Source: Candidatus Liptonbacteria bacterium (GTDB lineage Bacteria > Patescibacteriota > Minisyncoccia > UBA6257 > 2-01-FULL-56-20). From it: DNA of 35,987 bases. Positions 30,093 through 35,987 of this stretch are shown here, one piece after another. The notes below the pieces were generated by a model that saw only the letters and a program-made list of their open reading frames with translations, did not search any database and had not been told where the DNA came from. The DNA is taken from NCBI GenBank assembly GCA_016212635.1, contig JACRFR010000023.1, forward strand, positions 1-35,987, given 5' to 3'. Position numbers and translations under genes: made by a program. Each line of letters opens with the position of its first letter. Position 1 is the first letter of the stretch.

Positions 30093-30665
30093 ATGGCTGG
30101 AATTATCCGAAGAGGGGGTAACTCTCATAAAATACTTAACACCCTGGCAATCAGCGCTGGTTTTTTGGCTATTTCACTCATTTCTCCAGGTTCCAGTGGC
30201 GTTATCGTTCAGGGATTGGTTCGGGGTTACTTTCGGAGAAGGTCTTTTGAGAAACACAGGTTTTTGAGAGACATTCGGAGGTTGCAGCGGTTAGAGATGC
30301 TAGATTTTCGCGAGCTGGCGGATGGAAATATCAGGATAACTCTGTTGAAAAATGGCCGACGCTTTGTCTTGACCGACAAATTGGATAATCTGAAAATCAA
30401 GCGACCGATAGCGTGGGACGGTAAATGGAGACTGGTAATATTCGACATTCCTCATGATCAGCGCCGCGCCCGGGATGCGTTTCGCGAGAAACTTACCGAC
30501 CTAGGCTTCCATCAGCTACAGAAAAGCGTTTTTATTATCCCATTCCCTTGCGAAAAAGAATTGGATTTTATTATGACCTACTGGAATGTCCAAGACCACG
30601 TTTTATTGCTGTATGTCAGTTCTTTTGAGGGAGAAGCCAAACTCAAGCATCACTTTGGGTTATAG
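30093..30665 (+). CDS. PaaX-like / Cas2-fold protein (second copy)
   Basis: 190 residues. The N-terminal part has a hydrophobic helix (ILNTLAISAGFLAISLI) and then a basic segment (GYFRRRSFEKHRFLRDIRR). A winged-helix-like region with ITLLKNGRRFVLT follows. The C-terminal part, KWRLVIFDIPHDQRRARDAF, then LGFHQLQKSVFI, is the PaaX-C/Cas2 ferredoxin-like core with the conserved Asp118. It shares this architecture with gene 324-944 but not close sequence. Two related palindromes lie upstream and one downstream. It may be an autoregulated repressor or part of a palindrome-bounded unit. Cas2 nuclease activity is not established for this group. Confidence 0.75.
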   Translation: MAGIIRRGGNSHKILNTLAISAGFLAISLISPGSSGVIVQGLVRGYFRRRSFEKHRFLRDIRRLQRLEMLDFRELADGNIRITLLKNGRRFVLTDKLDNLKIKRPIAWDGKWRLVIFDIPHDQRRARDAFREKLTDLGFHQLQKSVFIIPFPCEKELDFIMTYWNVQDHVLLLYVSSFEGEAKLKHHFGL

Positions 30666-30712
30666 CTCGTGTTCCTTAGGCGACAGCCCGCCCCCCTCTG
30701 TTTCTTTGCTAC

Positions 30713-30758
30713 TTCTACACCACGCTATCTAGCCATAGCTAGATAGCGTGGTGTAGAA
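30713..30758. promoter_or_regulatory. 46-bp palindrome downstream of the PaaX/Cas2-like gene
   Basis: 21-bp perfect arms (TTCTACACCACGCTATCTAG + C) around CATA. The core ACCACGCTATCTAGC matches the upstream sites (ACCACATTATCTGGC). It also lies about 65 bp before the -10 of the next gene. Confidence 0.85.
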
Positions 30759-30801
30759 AAGAAGTGGGCTGGGGAGGGAAGGGGAGGGAAGGATGGGGAT
30801 A

Positions 30802-30829
30802 TTGAGCGAGTTTCGGATACTGGTATAAT
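30802..30829 (+). promoter_or_regulatory. Promoter giving a leaderless mRNA for the 30836 gene
   Basis: TTGAGC (30802-30807), 16 bp and an extended -10 TGGTATAAT (TATAAT 30824-30829) that ends 6 nt before ATG 30836. Confidence 0.65.
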
Positions 30830-30835
30830 CAGCCC

Positions 30836-31300
30836 ATGCCTGGTTATCGCGCCGAATATCCCTGGAGAAGCACGGATAGAGCGGCAGGTAGGGATATGCA
30901 GCGCTTAATGCTATTCGAGCAGAGGTCGGGCGAGATCGGGCAGATGCTCCAGGGGACATTCAACCTCCCCGAGGAAACAGCTCGGCGTCTGGAACGATTG
31001 CTCTTTGATACAGCCGTCGAGCCACAAGAGACAGTTGACCAAATACGCGCGAGCGAGAAATCTTTAGTTTATCACCCTCCTTACTTCCAGGTTCAGGGGG
31101 TGAGCGATTCGGCGTTTCGGTGTCCGGATGGGAAAAGTTTTCTGGATTTGTTTACACGCGATAAATTAGCGGAGCACTCATCTCCGGAAACATTGGTCGC
31201 AGGAATCGAAGTGGCGGTGGAGTACGAGATGGAAAATTTGTCTAAGATCAGAGAAGCCATGGCAAGCGCCTCTCGGGAGCGGAGAGAATTGGAACATTAA
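30836..31300 (+). CDS. Unrecognised 154-residue protein
   Basis: Soluble, mostly helical and charged; no signal peptide. The N-terminal YRAEYPWRSTDRAAG is followed by long helices (MQRLMLFEQRSGEIGQML, EETARRLERLLFDTAVEP), a central YHPPYFQVQGVSD, and a C-terminal coiled-coil-like EYEMENLSKIREAMASASRE. No family was recognised. The promoter and leaderless start are well formed, so the gene is probably expressed. It follows the palindrome at 30713-30758. Confidence 0.65.
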   Translation: MPGYRAEYPWRSTDRAAGRDMQRLMLFEQRSGEIGQMLQGTFNLPEETARRLERLLFDTAVEPQETVDQIRASEKSLVYHPPYFQVQGVSDSAFRCPDGKSFLDLFTRDKLAEHSSPETLVAGIEVAVEYEMENLSKIREAMASASRERRELEH

Positions 31301-31334
31301 TATCCGAAATCTGGCAGAATATTTGTTTAGCACC

Positions 31335-31916
31335 ATGACTAAAAAGCGCTGGTATGGAATAATTCTAGTGGCGGTGATAGTTTTAGTATTAGCGGTAGTT
31401 TGGCCCAAACCGGGCCAGGCACCGTCCCCGCCACCCCCTGGTATTTCAGCCGATAACCAAACTCCACCCACCAACATGTTTATCACCAGCCCTGCTTTCA
31501 ATAATCAGGAAACCATTCCCCGGAAATTCACCTGTTCTGGAGGCGATATCAATCCTGAATTGCAAATTCAAAATGTTCCGACTGGGGCTAAATCACTGGT
31601 CTTGATCGTAGATGACCCAGACGCCCCGGGTGGTATATTTACCCACTGGACCATCTGGAATATAGGCTCCAAAACAACTGTGGTGAAAGAAGAAAGCAAG
31701 CCGCCGTCCGCGGTGGAGGGTACGACAGATTTTGGCCGGATCGGCTGGGGCGGGCCGTGTCCACCGCCCGGCACGCCCCATCGGTACTTCTTCCGACTCT
31801 ACGCCGTGGATACCCTGCTTGATTTGCCGGCTGGTGCCAGCCGAAAACAACTCGAGCATGCCATGGAGGGGCACGTCCTCCAGGCCGCCGAGCTCATGGG
31901 TATTTTTAGCCGCTGA
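31335..31916 (+). CDS. PEBP (YbhB/YbcL) family protein, membrane-anchored
   Basis: 193 residues. An N-terminal hydrophobic anchor (about residues 7-23) and a Pro-rich linker (GQAPSPPPPG) precede the PEBP domain. That domain shows FTCSGGDINPELQ, VLIVDDPDAPGG.FTHW.IWNI and GWGGPCPPPGTPHRYFFRLYAVD. These are the ligand-pocket motifs (DPDAP and GPCPPxG..H). Bacterial members are small, often exported proteins with unclear ligands. Here it is probably tethered outside the membrane. Start at ATG 31335; upstream codons lack a start context. Confidence 0.9.
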   Translation: MTKKRWYGIILVAVIVLVLAVVWPKPGQAPSPPPPGISADNQTPPTNMFITSPAFNNQETIPRKFTCSGGDINPELQIQNVPTGAKSLVLIVDDPDAPGGIFTHWTIWNIGSKTTVVKEESKPPSAVEGTTDFGRIGWGGPCPPPGTPHRYFFRLYAVDTLLDLPAGASRKQLEHAMEGHVLQAAELMGIFSR

Positions 31917-31928
31917 TCTTTTATCCCC

Positions 31929-32189
31929 ATGAACGAACGAGTCATAGACAGTTTGCCGGATGACCGTGTGCCCGAATTGGGCAAGACGCTTGTGCTTAAC
32001 GTGTGGTGGGTGGATGGCAGGAAGCGCCAGCGCGTACGCTTTTGGGCCACACCGCCCGAGGGGAAGGAGTCCGAGGTTATGGAGGATACATATGAAGAGT
32101 ATGAACCCGGCAAGTGGCGAAAAGTGCCGGGCGAGCCAGAGGCCGATTATGGCCCAGCGCCCACTAGAAATTCTGGTAATCCGGGCTAA
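31929..32189 (+). CDS. Unrecognised 86-residue acidic protein
   Basis: Begins MNERVIDSLPDDRVPELG, continues with two probable strands (TLVLNVWWVDG, QRVRFWATPPEG) and ends in a polar Pro/Glu-rich tail. It starts 12 nt after the PEBP stop and probably shares its transcript. No family recognised. Confidence 0.5.
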   Translation: MNERVIDSLPDDRVPELGKTLVLNVWWVDGRKRQRVRFWATPPEGKESEVMEDTYEEYEPGKWRKVPGEPEADYGPAPTRNSGNPG

Positions 32190-32209
32190 ACTGCTATCCC
32201 CAGTCCGTC

Positions 32210-32238
32210 TTGACAGAAATATCGGATTGCTTAATACT
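32210..32238 (+). promoter_or_regulatory. Possible promoter TTGACA-17-AATACT
   Basis: TTGACA (32210-32215), 17 bp, AATACT (32233-32238). A transcript from here would end at the 32381-32404 terminator and carries a 31-codon frame (32246-32341). Confidence 0.4.
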
Positions 32239-32245
32239 CCCATCA

Positions 32246-32341
32246 ATGAAAGAGAGTCTTTCCATCTGTAGCACTGCCCCAGGCGCCCGTTACTTTGCGT
32301 TTTACTTTTTTTATCCCGCCACCGCGGCCAGGGAGTCTTAA
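32246..32341 (+). CDS. Possible 31-residue leader or small peptide
   Basis: ATG lies 7 nt after the AATACT box. The reading frame gives MKESLSICSTAPGARYFAFY, then FFYPATAARES. It lies within a short promoter-to-terminator interval. It could be a real small protein, a leader peptide, or just part of a small RNA. No homolog is recognised. Confidence 0.25.
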   Translation: MKESLSICSTAPGARYFAFYFFYPATAARES

Positions 32342-32376
32342 AGTAGCGAAAAGCGAAAAGCGATAAGCGAAAAATA
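32341..32376. repeat. GCGAAAAG short-period repeat (intergenic copy)
   Basis: AGCGAAAAGCGAAAAGCGAT.. words, the same family found in frame in ppsA and GDH genes. Confidence 0.75.
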
Positions 32377-32380
32377 AGAG

Positions 32381-32404
32381 CCCCCTGACCGCAGGGGGAT
32401 TTTT
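32381..32404 (+). terminator. Rho-independent terminator
   Basis: CCCCCTG / CAGGGGG with ACCG loop (32381-32398), followed by A and TTTTT. Confidence 0.85.
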
Positions 32405-32502
32405 GTATACGTTGCGATTCGGATGCTGGTCGGGTCAAGCGACCTAACTATCCTCCGGGTCGGGACCGCAAGCAATTGCCAACCGAACCGGGCGAGCTCT
32501 TT

Positions 32503-32880
32503 ATGAAAAGAATAATGCCGTTTTTTTCCGCGATTTCTGCGGACGGCGAGAATCCGGAATCGGTGCGATTACTAAACGTAATTGCCACCGAACCGGATAG
32601 CGGCGCAGGTTTCTCTTTCTGCTGGTGTCTAGGGGTGCGCACCGGTAGTTTTCGCCAAAACGGAAACTACGGGTCCATCTCGTTATATCAGCAGGAGGGA
32701 GGCTTAATTCTCCGTATAGGTGATTCTGCGGAGAACTTCCCAACCCGGATACATAACGGCCAGTCCGTAGTGCTCTGGGTCGGCCGTGCCGCTCTCGCCA
32801 CCCGCCGGCGCGAGATCGTGCGGGCCATCGTGGCCTATGCGATCTCCGGCGACCCTTCGGTCCTGGGAGACGGCAAGTAA
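32503..32880 (+). CDS. Unrecognised 125-residue protein
   Basis: Begins MKRIMPFFSAISADGENPES. It is predicted alpha-beta: strands RLLNVIATEPD, GFSFCWCLGVRTG, GSISLYQQEGGLILRIGD, then a C-terminal helix with ATRRREIVRAIVAYAISGD. No signal peptide. Start at ATG 32503 (an in-frame TTG at 32476 is less likely). A 14-bp hairpin follows about 30 nt after the stop. It is the first of three small orphan genes separated by structured DNA. Confidence 0.6.
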   Translation: MKRIMPFFSAISADGENPESVRLLNVIATEPDSGAGFSFCWCLGVRTGSFRQNGNYGSISLYQQEGGLILRIGDSAENFPTRIHNGQSVVLWVGRAALATRRREIVRAIVAYAISGDPSVLGDGK

Positions 32881-32909
32881 CACCTGCCGTTTCCCTAAGC
32901 CAATCCAGC

Positions 32910-32942
32910 CCCAGTGGTCCGATTCAAGATCGGACCACTGGG
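32910..32942 (+). terminator. Strong hairpin after the 32503 gene
   Basis: 14-bp perfect arms CCCAGTGGTCCGAT / ATCGGACCACTGGG with a TCAAG loop; no T-run, so terminator function is uncertain. Confidence 0.5.
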
Positions 32943-32947
32943 CGCAG

Positions 32948-33091
32948 TTCTTATCTGAAGATGACTGCCCGTGCAGTCATTCCGAGGTATTCCGAGGAAT
33001 CTCGTAATCAAAAAATCAGATTTTTCGCACGACCCAGAATGACTAACTGCACGGGATATCATCTTCAGGTCGGAGACTTATCCCGACCTGA
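32948..33091 (+). ncRNA. Structured leader-like element, copy 1 (with REP-like insertion)
   Basis: Starts TTCTTATCTGAAGAT. Stem 1 pairs CTGAAGATGA (32955-32964) with TCATCTTCAG (33059-33068). Stem 2 pairs CAGGTCGG (33066-33073) with CCGACCTG (33083-33090). Inside stem 1 is a roughly 94-base insert. There GCAGTC (32973-32978) can pair locally with GACTGC or, as part of CCCGTGCAGT, with ACTGCACGGG (33046-33055). The insert also carries ATTCCGAGGAATCTCG REP-like words. A shorter copy lies at 33713-33772. Confidence 0.5.
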
Positions 33092-33130
33092 CTCCAGATC
33101 ACCATGTCAGTTAAAATATCCAATATTTCA

Positions 33131-33189
33131 TTTAGACCAGAACAAACCCCTTCTTGGATAAGGGTCGGTTTGGTTTGTCTGCGGTCTAA
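33131..33189 (+). ncRNA. Three-part stem upstream of the 33252 gene
   Basis: TTAGACC/GGTCTAA encloses CAAACC/GGTTTG, which encloses CCTT/AAGG, all in nested order. A GCGCCT/AGGCGT stem follows. This fits a folded leader RNA for the next gene. Weak protein-like frames here have no start signal. Confidence 0.4.
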
Positions 33190-33251
33190 TAAGCCAAGCG
33201 CCTCTCCTCCGGGAAAGGCGTCAGCGTTTTCCGGAGAAAGCACTTTGACGC

Positions 33252-33644
33252 ATGAAAAACCAAAATTACGAATCTGTTTGCGAACGGATAATCACCGGCT
33301 CCGGAATCGGAGTGGTGGGCGACTGCCAAGCATATCTCGGACCAGCCATCCGCTGGCTGGCCGGAGTAGAAAACGGGAGTTACTGCCAGGTGCGAACCGG
33401 TACGGCAATCCACTTGGTCTGGCTGCGCCAAGAATTGGGCCGGTTAGCCGCCTCGCTCGCGGTCGGGCAACTGACGGCGAACGAGATGGACGGCTTGTTG
33501 CGCATGCGCGGCAAGCTGGCCGAACCCTTGCCGCGGATCCCGTTCCATCGGCGCGCCAGGATCATTCGATTTTGCCAGGCGCTACAGGTCGTCTGCCATA
33601 TTGGCTCGAAACGCGCCCGCAACATGCTCCGTGGCAGGGGATAG
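33252..33644 (+). CDS. Unrecognised 130-residue basic protein
   Basis: Begins MKNQNYESVCERIITGSGIG. Mostly helical and Arg-rich toward the end (RGKLAEPLPRIPFHRRARI, CQALQVVCHIGSKRARN). Several cysteines are spread through it. No domain is recognised; the basic C-terminus could bind nucleic acid, but this is a guess. GGAG lies 15 nt before the ATG, too far to be a good ribosome site. It is preceded by structured leader elements and followed by a 13-bp hairpin. Confidence 0.55.
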   Translation: MKNQNYESVCERIITGSGIGVVGDCQAYLGPAIRWLAGVENGSYCQVRTGTAIHLVWLRQELGRLAASLAVGQLTANEMDGLLRMRGKLAEPLPRIPFHRRARIIRFCQALQVVCHIGSKRARNMLRGRG

Positions 33645-33664
33645 TATGCCCCGCCGATTCACCT

Positions 33665-33701
33665 TGCGGCTCCCGGAAAGCACGCGCCTCCGGGAGCCGC
33701 A
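33665..33701 (+). terminator. Strong hairpin after the 33252 gene
   Basis: 13-bp perfect arms TGCGGCTCCCGGA / TCCGGGAGCCGCA with an 11-nt loop; no T-run. Confidence 0.5.
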
Positions 33702-33712
33702 CATAATCTAAC

Positions 33713-33772
33713 TTCTTATCCGAAGATTGATCCGCCCCGCGTGCCAATCTTCAGGTCGGAAGTATTGACCTG
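33713..33772 (+). ncRNA. Structured leader-like element, copy 2
   Basis: TTCTTATCCGAAGAT, stem GAAGATTG (33722-33729) / CAATCTTC (33745-33752), then CAGGTC (33752-33757) / GACCTG (33767-33772). It shares TTCTTATCYGAAGAT and ATCTTCAGGTCGGA with 32948-33091. Both copies follow a strong hairpin and precede a small orphan gene. Confidence 0.5.
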
Positions 33773-33892
33773 ATACTTGCACCTTTACATGTTTCCGGTT
33801 TGGGAGAAGATAGTGCGAATTTGCGCGAATCTATACGCGAATCTACGCGAATAGAATATTCTCCCAGGCCGGAAAGGAGCCGCCTGGCGCGT

Positions 33893-34075
33893 ATGACACC
33901 ACAAGAAACATTAGAGACCGTCACGCCCAGGATGGCCGACGGGGTTCCACTCAACCCCGAGGAATTCTGGGCTGGCGCCGAGGAGTTGCTCCCCGGCACT
34001 ATCGAAGAGGAGCTCTTCCCCGAGGCCGCCGCCGAGGCGGCCAAAAGGAAAGAAAGGGAAGAGTGCTGGGCATGA
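33893..34075 (+). CDS. Unrecognised 60-residue acidic protein
   Basis: Begins MTPQETLETVTPRMADGVPL and ends in Glu/Ala-rich helix (EAAAEAAKRKEREECWA). The start at 33893 is preferred because the longer frame from 33800 is encoded by a GCGAATCTACGCGAATC-type repeat. AAAGGAG lies 13 nt upstream, rather far. Followed by a 14-bp hairpin. No family recognised. Confidence 0.45.
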   Translation: MTPQETLETVTPRMADGVPLNPEEFWAGAEELLPGTIEEELFPEAAAEAAKRKEREECWA

Positions 34076-34077
34076 AA

Positions 34078-34112
34078 ACCCGAGTGAGCGCAAACAACGC
34101 GCTCGCTCGGGT
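34078..34112 (+). terminator. Hairpin after the 33893 gene
   Basis: ACCCGAGTGAGCGC / GCGCTCGCTCGGGT, 14-bp arms with one G-T pair and loop AAACAAC; no T-run. Confidence 0.5.
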
Positions 34113-34135
34113 CCCACTTAACAATTTGAAATTTA

Positions 34136-34172
34136 CCCCCTCCTTTTCTAAGGAGGGGGTAAGGGGAGGTCG
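34136..34172. repeat. CCTCCCC-type hairpin repeat before tyrA-pheA
   Basis: CCCCCTCCTT/AAGGAGGGGG then AAGGGGAGGT; inverted relative of 2882-2912. Confidence 0.55.
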
Positions 34173-34199
34173 AATTGATATGCCAAAGCAATACCACCC

Positions 34200-35555
34200 A
34201 TGAACAATAAGAATTTTAAAACCGTTCTCATTCTCGGTTTCGGCCGCTTCGGCAAACTTCTGGCCGAGATCCTTAAGCCAGATTTTGACGTGGCCGTTTT
34301 CAGCCATCGGGACGTGCAGGCCGAGGCGGCTACTCTTGGCGTCAAGCAGCTGCCGCTCCAGGAAGGCCTGCGCCGGGACGCCGTGTTTTTCGCCGCCCCA
34401 ATCTCCAAATTTGAGCAGGCGTTGAACGAATGTCTGCCATTTCTCAAAGAAGCCAGGCCGAAACTTCTACTCGACGTTCTCTCGGTCAAAACCTACCCCA
34501 AAACTGTTTTCGAGCGTTTCCTACCTCCCGAGCAGGAAGCGCTTTTGACCCATCCCATGTTCGGTCCCGACAGCGTCCGACTGAACGGCGGCCTGAAGGA
34601 TCTGCCTATCATGCTGGACAAGTTCCGAGCATCCGAGGAAAGTTATCGCTTCTGGTCGGAGTATTTCCGGGGTAAAGGCCTGCGCGTGGTCGAGATGTCC
34701 GCCGAGGAGCACGATGAGCATGCCGCCCGGAGTCAGGGAGTGGCGCACTTCATCGGCCGGGTGTTGGAGGACCTGCGTTACTCACCGACCCCCATAGACA
34801 CGCTGGGTGCTCGGAAGTTACTGGAAGTGGAAGAGCTCGCGCGCAATGATGCCTGGGAGCTGTTCGCTGACCTTCAGAATATGAATCCCTACACCAAAGC
34901 CATGCGGGTGGAGTTGGGCGGAGCGGTGGAGCGAATTTACAACCGGCTTCTGCCCAATCGGGTTGATCCCGACACGCTGGTGGTCGGTATCCAGGGTGGT
35001 CGGGGTAGTTTCAATGAGCAAGCGGCAAGGTATTATCTGGAACGTACCGGCGTCGAACAACACGACATCCGATACCTACATACTACCGAGAACGTGCTCC
35101 AAGCCCTCCACGAAGGTAATGTCGATCGCGGGCAGTTTGCGATCCACAACTCGGTCGGCGGAGTGGTCGGAGAAAGCATCGAGGCCATGGCCAGGTATAA
35201 GTTTCGCATCGTGGAGGAGTTCGCGATTCAAATTTCTCACGCGCTAATGGTTCATCCGGACGCCGATCTGGCCCGAGTGGATACCATCATGACTCATCCC
35301 CAGGTTTTGGCGCAGTGCAAGCGAACGCTCGCCGAGAAGTATCCGCGGCTCCGGCAGGTGAGCGGCGAAGGGGACTTGATCGACCATGCCCTGGTGGCGG
35401 AAAAACTCGGCCATGGGGAACTGCCCAAGAGCATCGCCACCATGGGCAGCGCGCTTTTGGCCGAACTGAATAATCTCCATATTATCGAAGATCACCTGGA
35501 AGATCAGAAAGAGAACTTTACCAGCTTCCTCTGGGTCGAACGCCCTACAAGTTAA
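34200..35555 (+). CDS. Fused prephenate dehydrogenase / prephenate dehydratase
   Basis: 451 residues. The N-terminal half (about 1-260) is a TyrA-type dehydrogenase: Rossmann ILGFGRFG (residues 10-17), VLSVKTYP, THPMFGPDS (catalytic His region) and EEHDEHAARSQGVAHFIGR. The C-terminal half (about 262-450) is a PheA-type dehydratase: GIQGGRGSFNEQAA, FAIHNSVGGVVGES, THPQVLAQCKRTL and a final ENFTSFLW. The dehydratase TRF motif reads TSF here, losing the arginine. There is no chorismate mutase and no ACT regulatory domain. It would make phenylalanine and tyrosine precursors from prephenate; no shikimate genes are nearby, so the real substrate is uncertain. Confidence 0.85.
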   Translation: MNNKNFKTVLILGFGRFGKLLAEILKPDFDVAVFSHRDVQAEAATLGVKQLPLQEGLRRDAVFFAAPISKFEQALNECLPFLKEARPKLLLDVLSVKTYPKTVFERFLPPEQEALLTHPMFGPDSVRLNGGLKDLPIMLDKFRASEESYRFWSEYFRGKGLRVVEMSAEEHDEHAARSQGVAHFIGRVLEDLRYSPTPIDTLGARKLLEVEELARNDAWELFADLQNMNPYTKAMRVELGGAVERIYNRLLPNRVDPDTLVVGIQGGRGSFNEQAARYYLERTGVEQHDIRYLHTTENVLQALHEGNVDRGQFAIHNSVGGVVGESIEAMARYKFRIVEEFAIQISHALMVHPDADLARVDTIMTHPQVLAQCKRTLAEKYPRLRQVSGEGDLIDHALVAEKLGHGELPKSIATMGSALLAELNNLHIIEDHLEDQKENFTSFLWVERPTS

Positions 35556-35622
35556 TCCCTCTGACCTGGCCGCAATCGTGTCCCCTCCGCCCCTGTCTCC
35601 CTCCGCCTCCCGTCCCCGCCCT

Positions 35623-35745
35623 GGCGCTGTTTGGAAACCACCGATTTTATTGCCCGAGCTTGTCGAGGGCCATGCCATGTACCCGCCAATAAGCTACCCT
35701 TCCACGGGCTCAGGGAATAACTTTTTGACGTTTTCGAACAGCGCC
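35623..35745 (-). mobile_element. MITE copy C
   Basis: The most complete copy: on the minus strand it runs from GGCGCTGTTCGAAAACGTC to GGTTTCCAAACAGCGCC, with 15-16 bp terminal inverted repeats. The internal arms and loop match copies A and B with a few changes. Confidence 0.8.
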
Positions 35746-35855
35746 CCCCTACTCTTGCCATTCTCTATGAGATTACGTACTAGTACATGAGTACAGTACA
35801 CGCGCGCCGCCCTGTCCCCACTGGCCGGTTGAGTCCGGTTAAGTCTCAGTATTTT
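35746..35855. other. Right-edge intergenic region
   Basis: Contains a small GTACTAGTAC palindrome and iterated GTAC words near 35775-35800; nothing else recognised. Confidence 0.4.
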
Positions 35856-35987
35856 CTAATCGACAAATGAGCCCGAAATAGCCTGGGCGTAGATGGTCGG
35901 TAATTGAGGCTTGAAATGGATGGTTTTGAATAATTCGGCCTTGGCTTTTTGCATGGCAACAGCACACTCGTTATCGCTTTGCCCCAA
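35856..35987 (-). CDS. C-terminal fragment of an unidentified protein
   Basis: Reads off the right edge in one open frame for 43 codons to a TAG at 35856. It shows AVAMQKAKAELFKTIHFKPQ, then LPTIYAQAISGSFVD. The composition looks like real protein (helix then short strand). The N-terminal part lies outside the window, so the family cannot be named. Confidence 0.5.
   Translation of the reverse strand: MGQSDNECAVAMQKAKAELFKTIHFKPQLPTIYAQAISGSFVD

Noticed and set aside
31593-32438. 281-residue minus-strand frame
   Set aside because: Antisense to the PEBP and 31929 genes, no start signal, no domain.
33104-33706. 200-residue frame overlapping the 33252 gene
   Set aside because: Overlaps a better-looking frame, has low-complexity composition and its first part coincides with nested RNA stems.
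32910-33772. Integron attC sites between the small genes
   Set aside because: One RYYYAAC-like word (ATCTAAC near 33706) was seen, but no matching GTTRRRY partner at a proper distance and no integrase.
33800-33892. N-terminal extension of the 60-residue protein
   Set aside because: Made of GCGAATCTACGCGAATC repeat codons; a later ATG begins the non-repetitive part.
1-35987. tRNA or rRNA genes
   Set aside because: GTTCGA-like words were all inside coding regions without cloverleaf context; none supported.

Overview
The window looks like a chromosomal piece of an uncultivated bacterium, most likely a Patescibacteria (CPR) member. This is inferred from gene content and style: a short alanyl-tRNA synthetase without the C-Ala domain, two PaaX/Cas2-fold proteins, DUF3467, GtrA and many small orphan proteins, and start codons set directly behind -10 boxes. 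No rRNA, tRNA, CRISPR array or intact transposase gene was seen. Nearly all genes are on the + strand. Exceptions are one small gene (1298-1633), one DUF559 pseudogene (4874-5259) and a fragment at the right edge (35856-35987).

Layout. 1-2037: a PaaX/Cas2-like gene between two matching palindromes, a possible small RNA, a small minus-strand orphan and a MITE. 2038-2869: MntA/HepT toxin-antitoxin pair, with the MITE inserted at the mntA start codon. 2930-9982: alaS, broken DUF559 gene, GtrA, AI-2E-type transporter, Ca-type P-ATPase. 10054-12161: DUF3467, GpsA-like dehydrogenase, then an AT-rich PIN-domain module. 12212-14017: CcdA-like membrane protein, helical orphan and anchored thioredoxin (a disulfide-exchange set). 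14066-22005: central metabolism: glycerate 2-kinase, PEP synthase, D-2-hydroxyacid dehydrogenase, glutaredoxin, NDH-2 and glutamate dehydrogenase. 22254-25222: a TldD/PmbA pair with strong Shine-Dalgarno sites and a terminator. 25572-28279: DUF2090 aldolase-like protein, LOG-family protein, phosphosugar isomerase. 28758-30758: Cas4-like nuclease, DUF4258-like protein, and a second PaaX/Cas2-like gene framed by its own palindromes. 30836-34112: PEBP and a string of orphans separated by structured RNA-like segments. 34200-35555: fused prephenate dehydrogenase/prephenate dehydratase.

The most unusual content is non-coding. (i) Two PaaX/Cas2-fold genes each lie between locus-specific palindromes. 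(ii) A 45-bp repeat sits exactly between cistrons and also inside alaS in frame. (iii) Degenerate short-period repeats fill spacers and run in frame into the PEP synthase, glutamate dehydrogenase and DUF4258-like genes. (iv) A roughly 120-bp inverted-repeat element occurs three times; one copy has an 8-bp target duplication that contains a start codon. (v) Long perfect palindromes of 38-46 bp stand between genes. (vi) A structured leader-like motif occurs twice between small orphan genes.

Two modes of translation start coexist. Many genes start within about 5-12 nt of a TATAAT/TATACT box (leaderless), whereas tldD, tldE and the 1298-1633 gene have AAGGAG-type sites.
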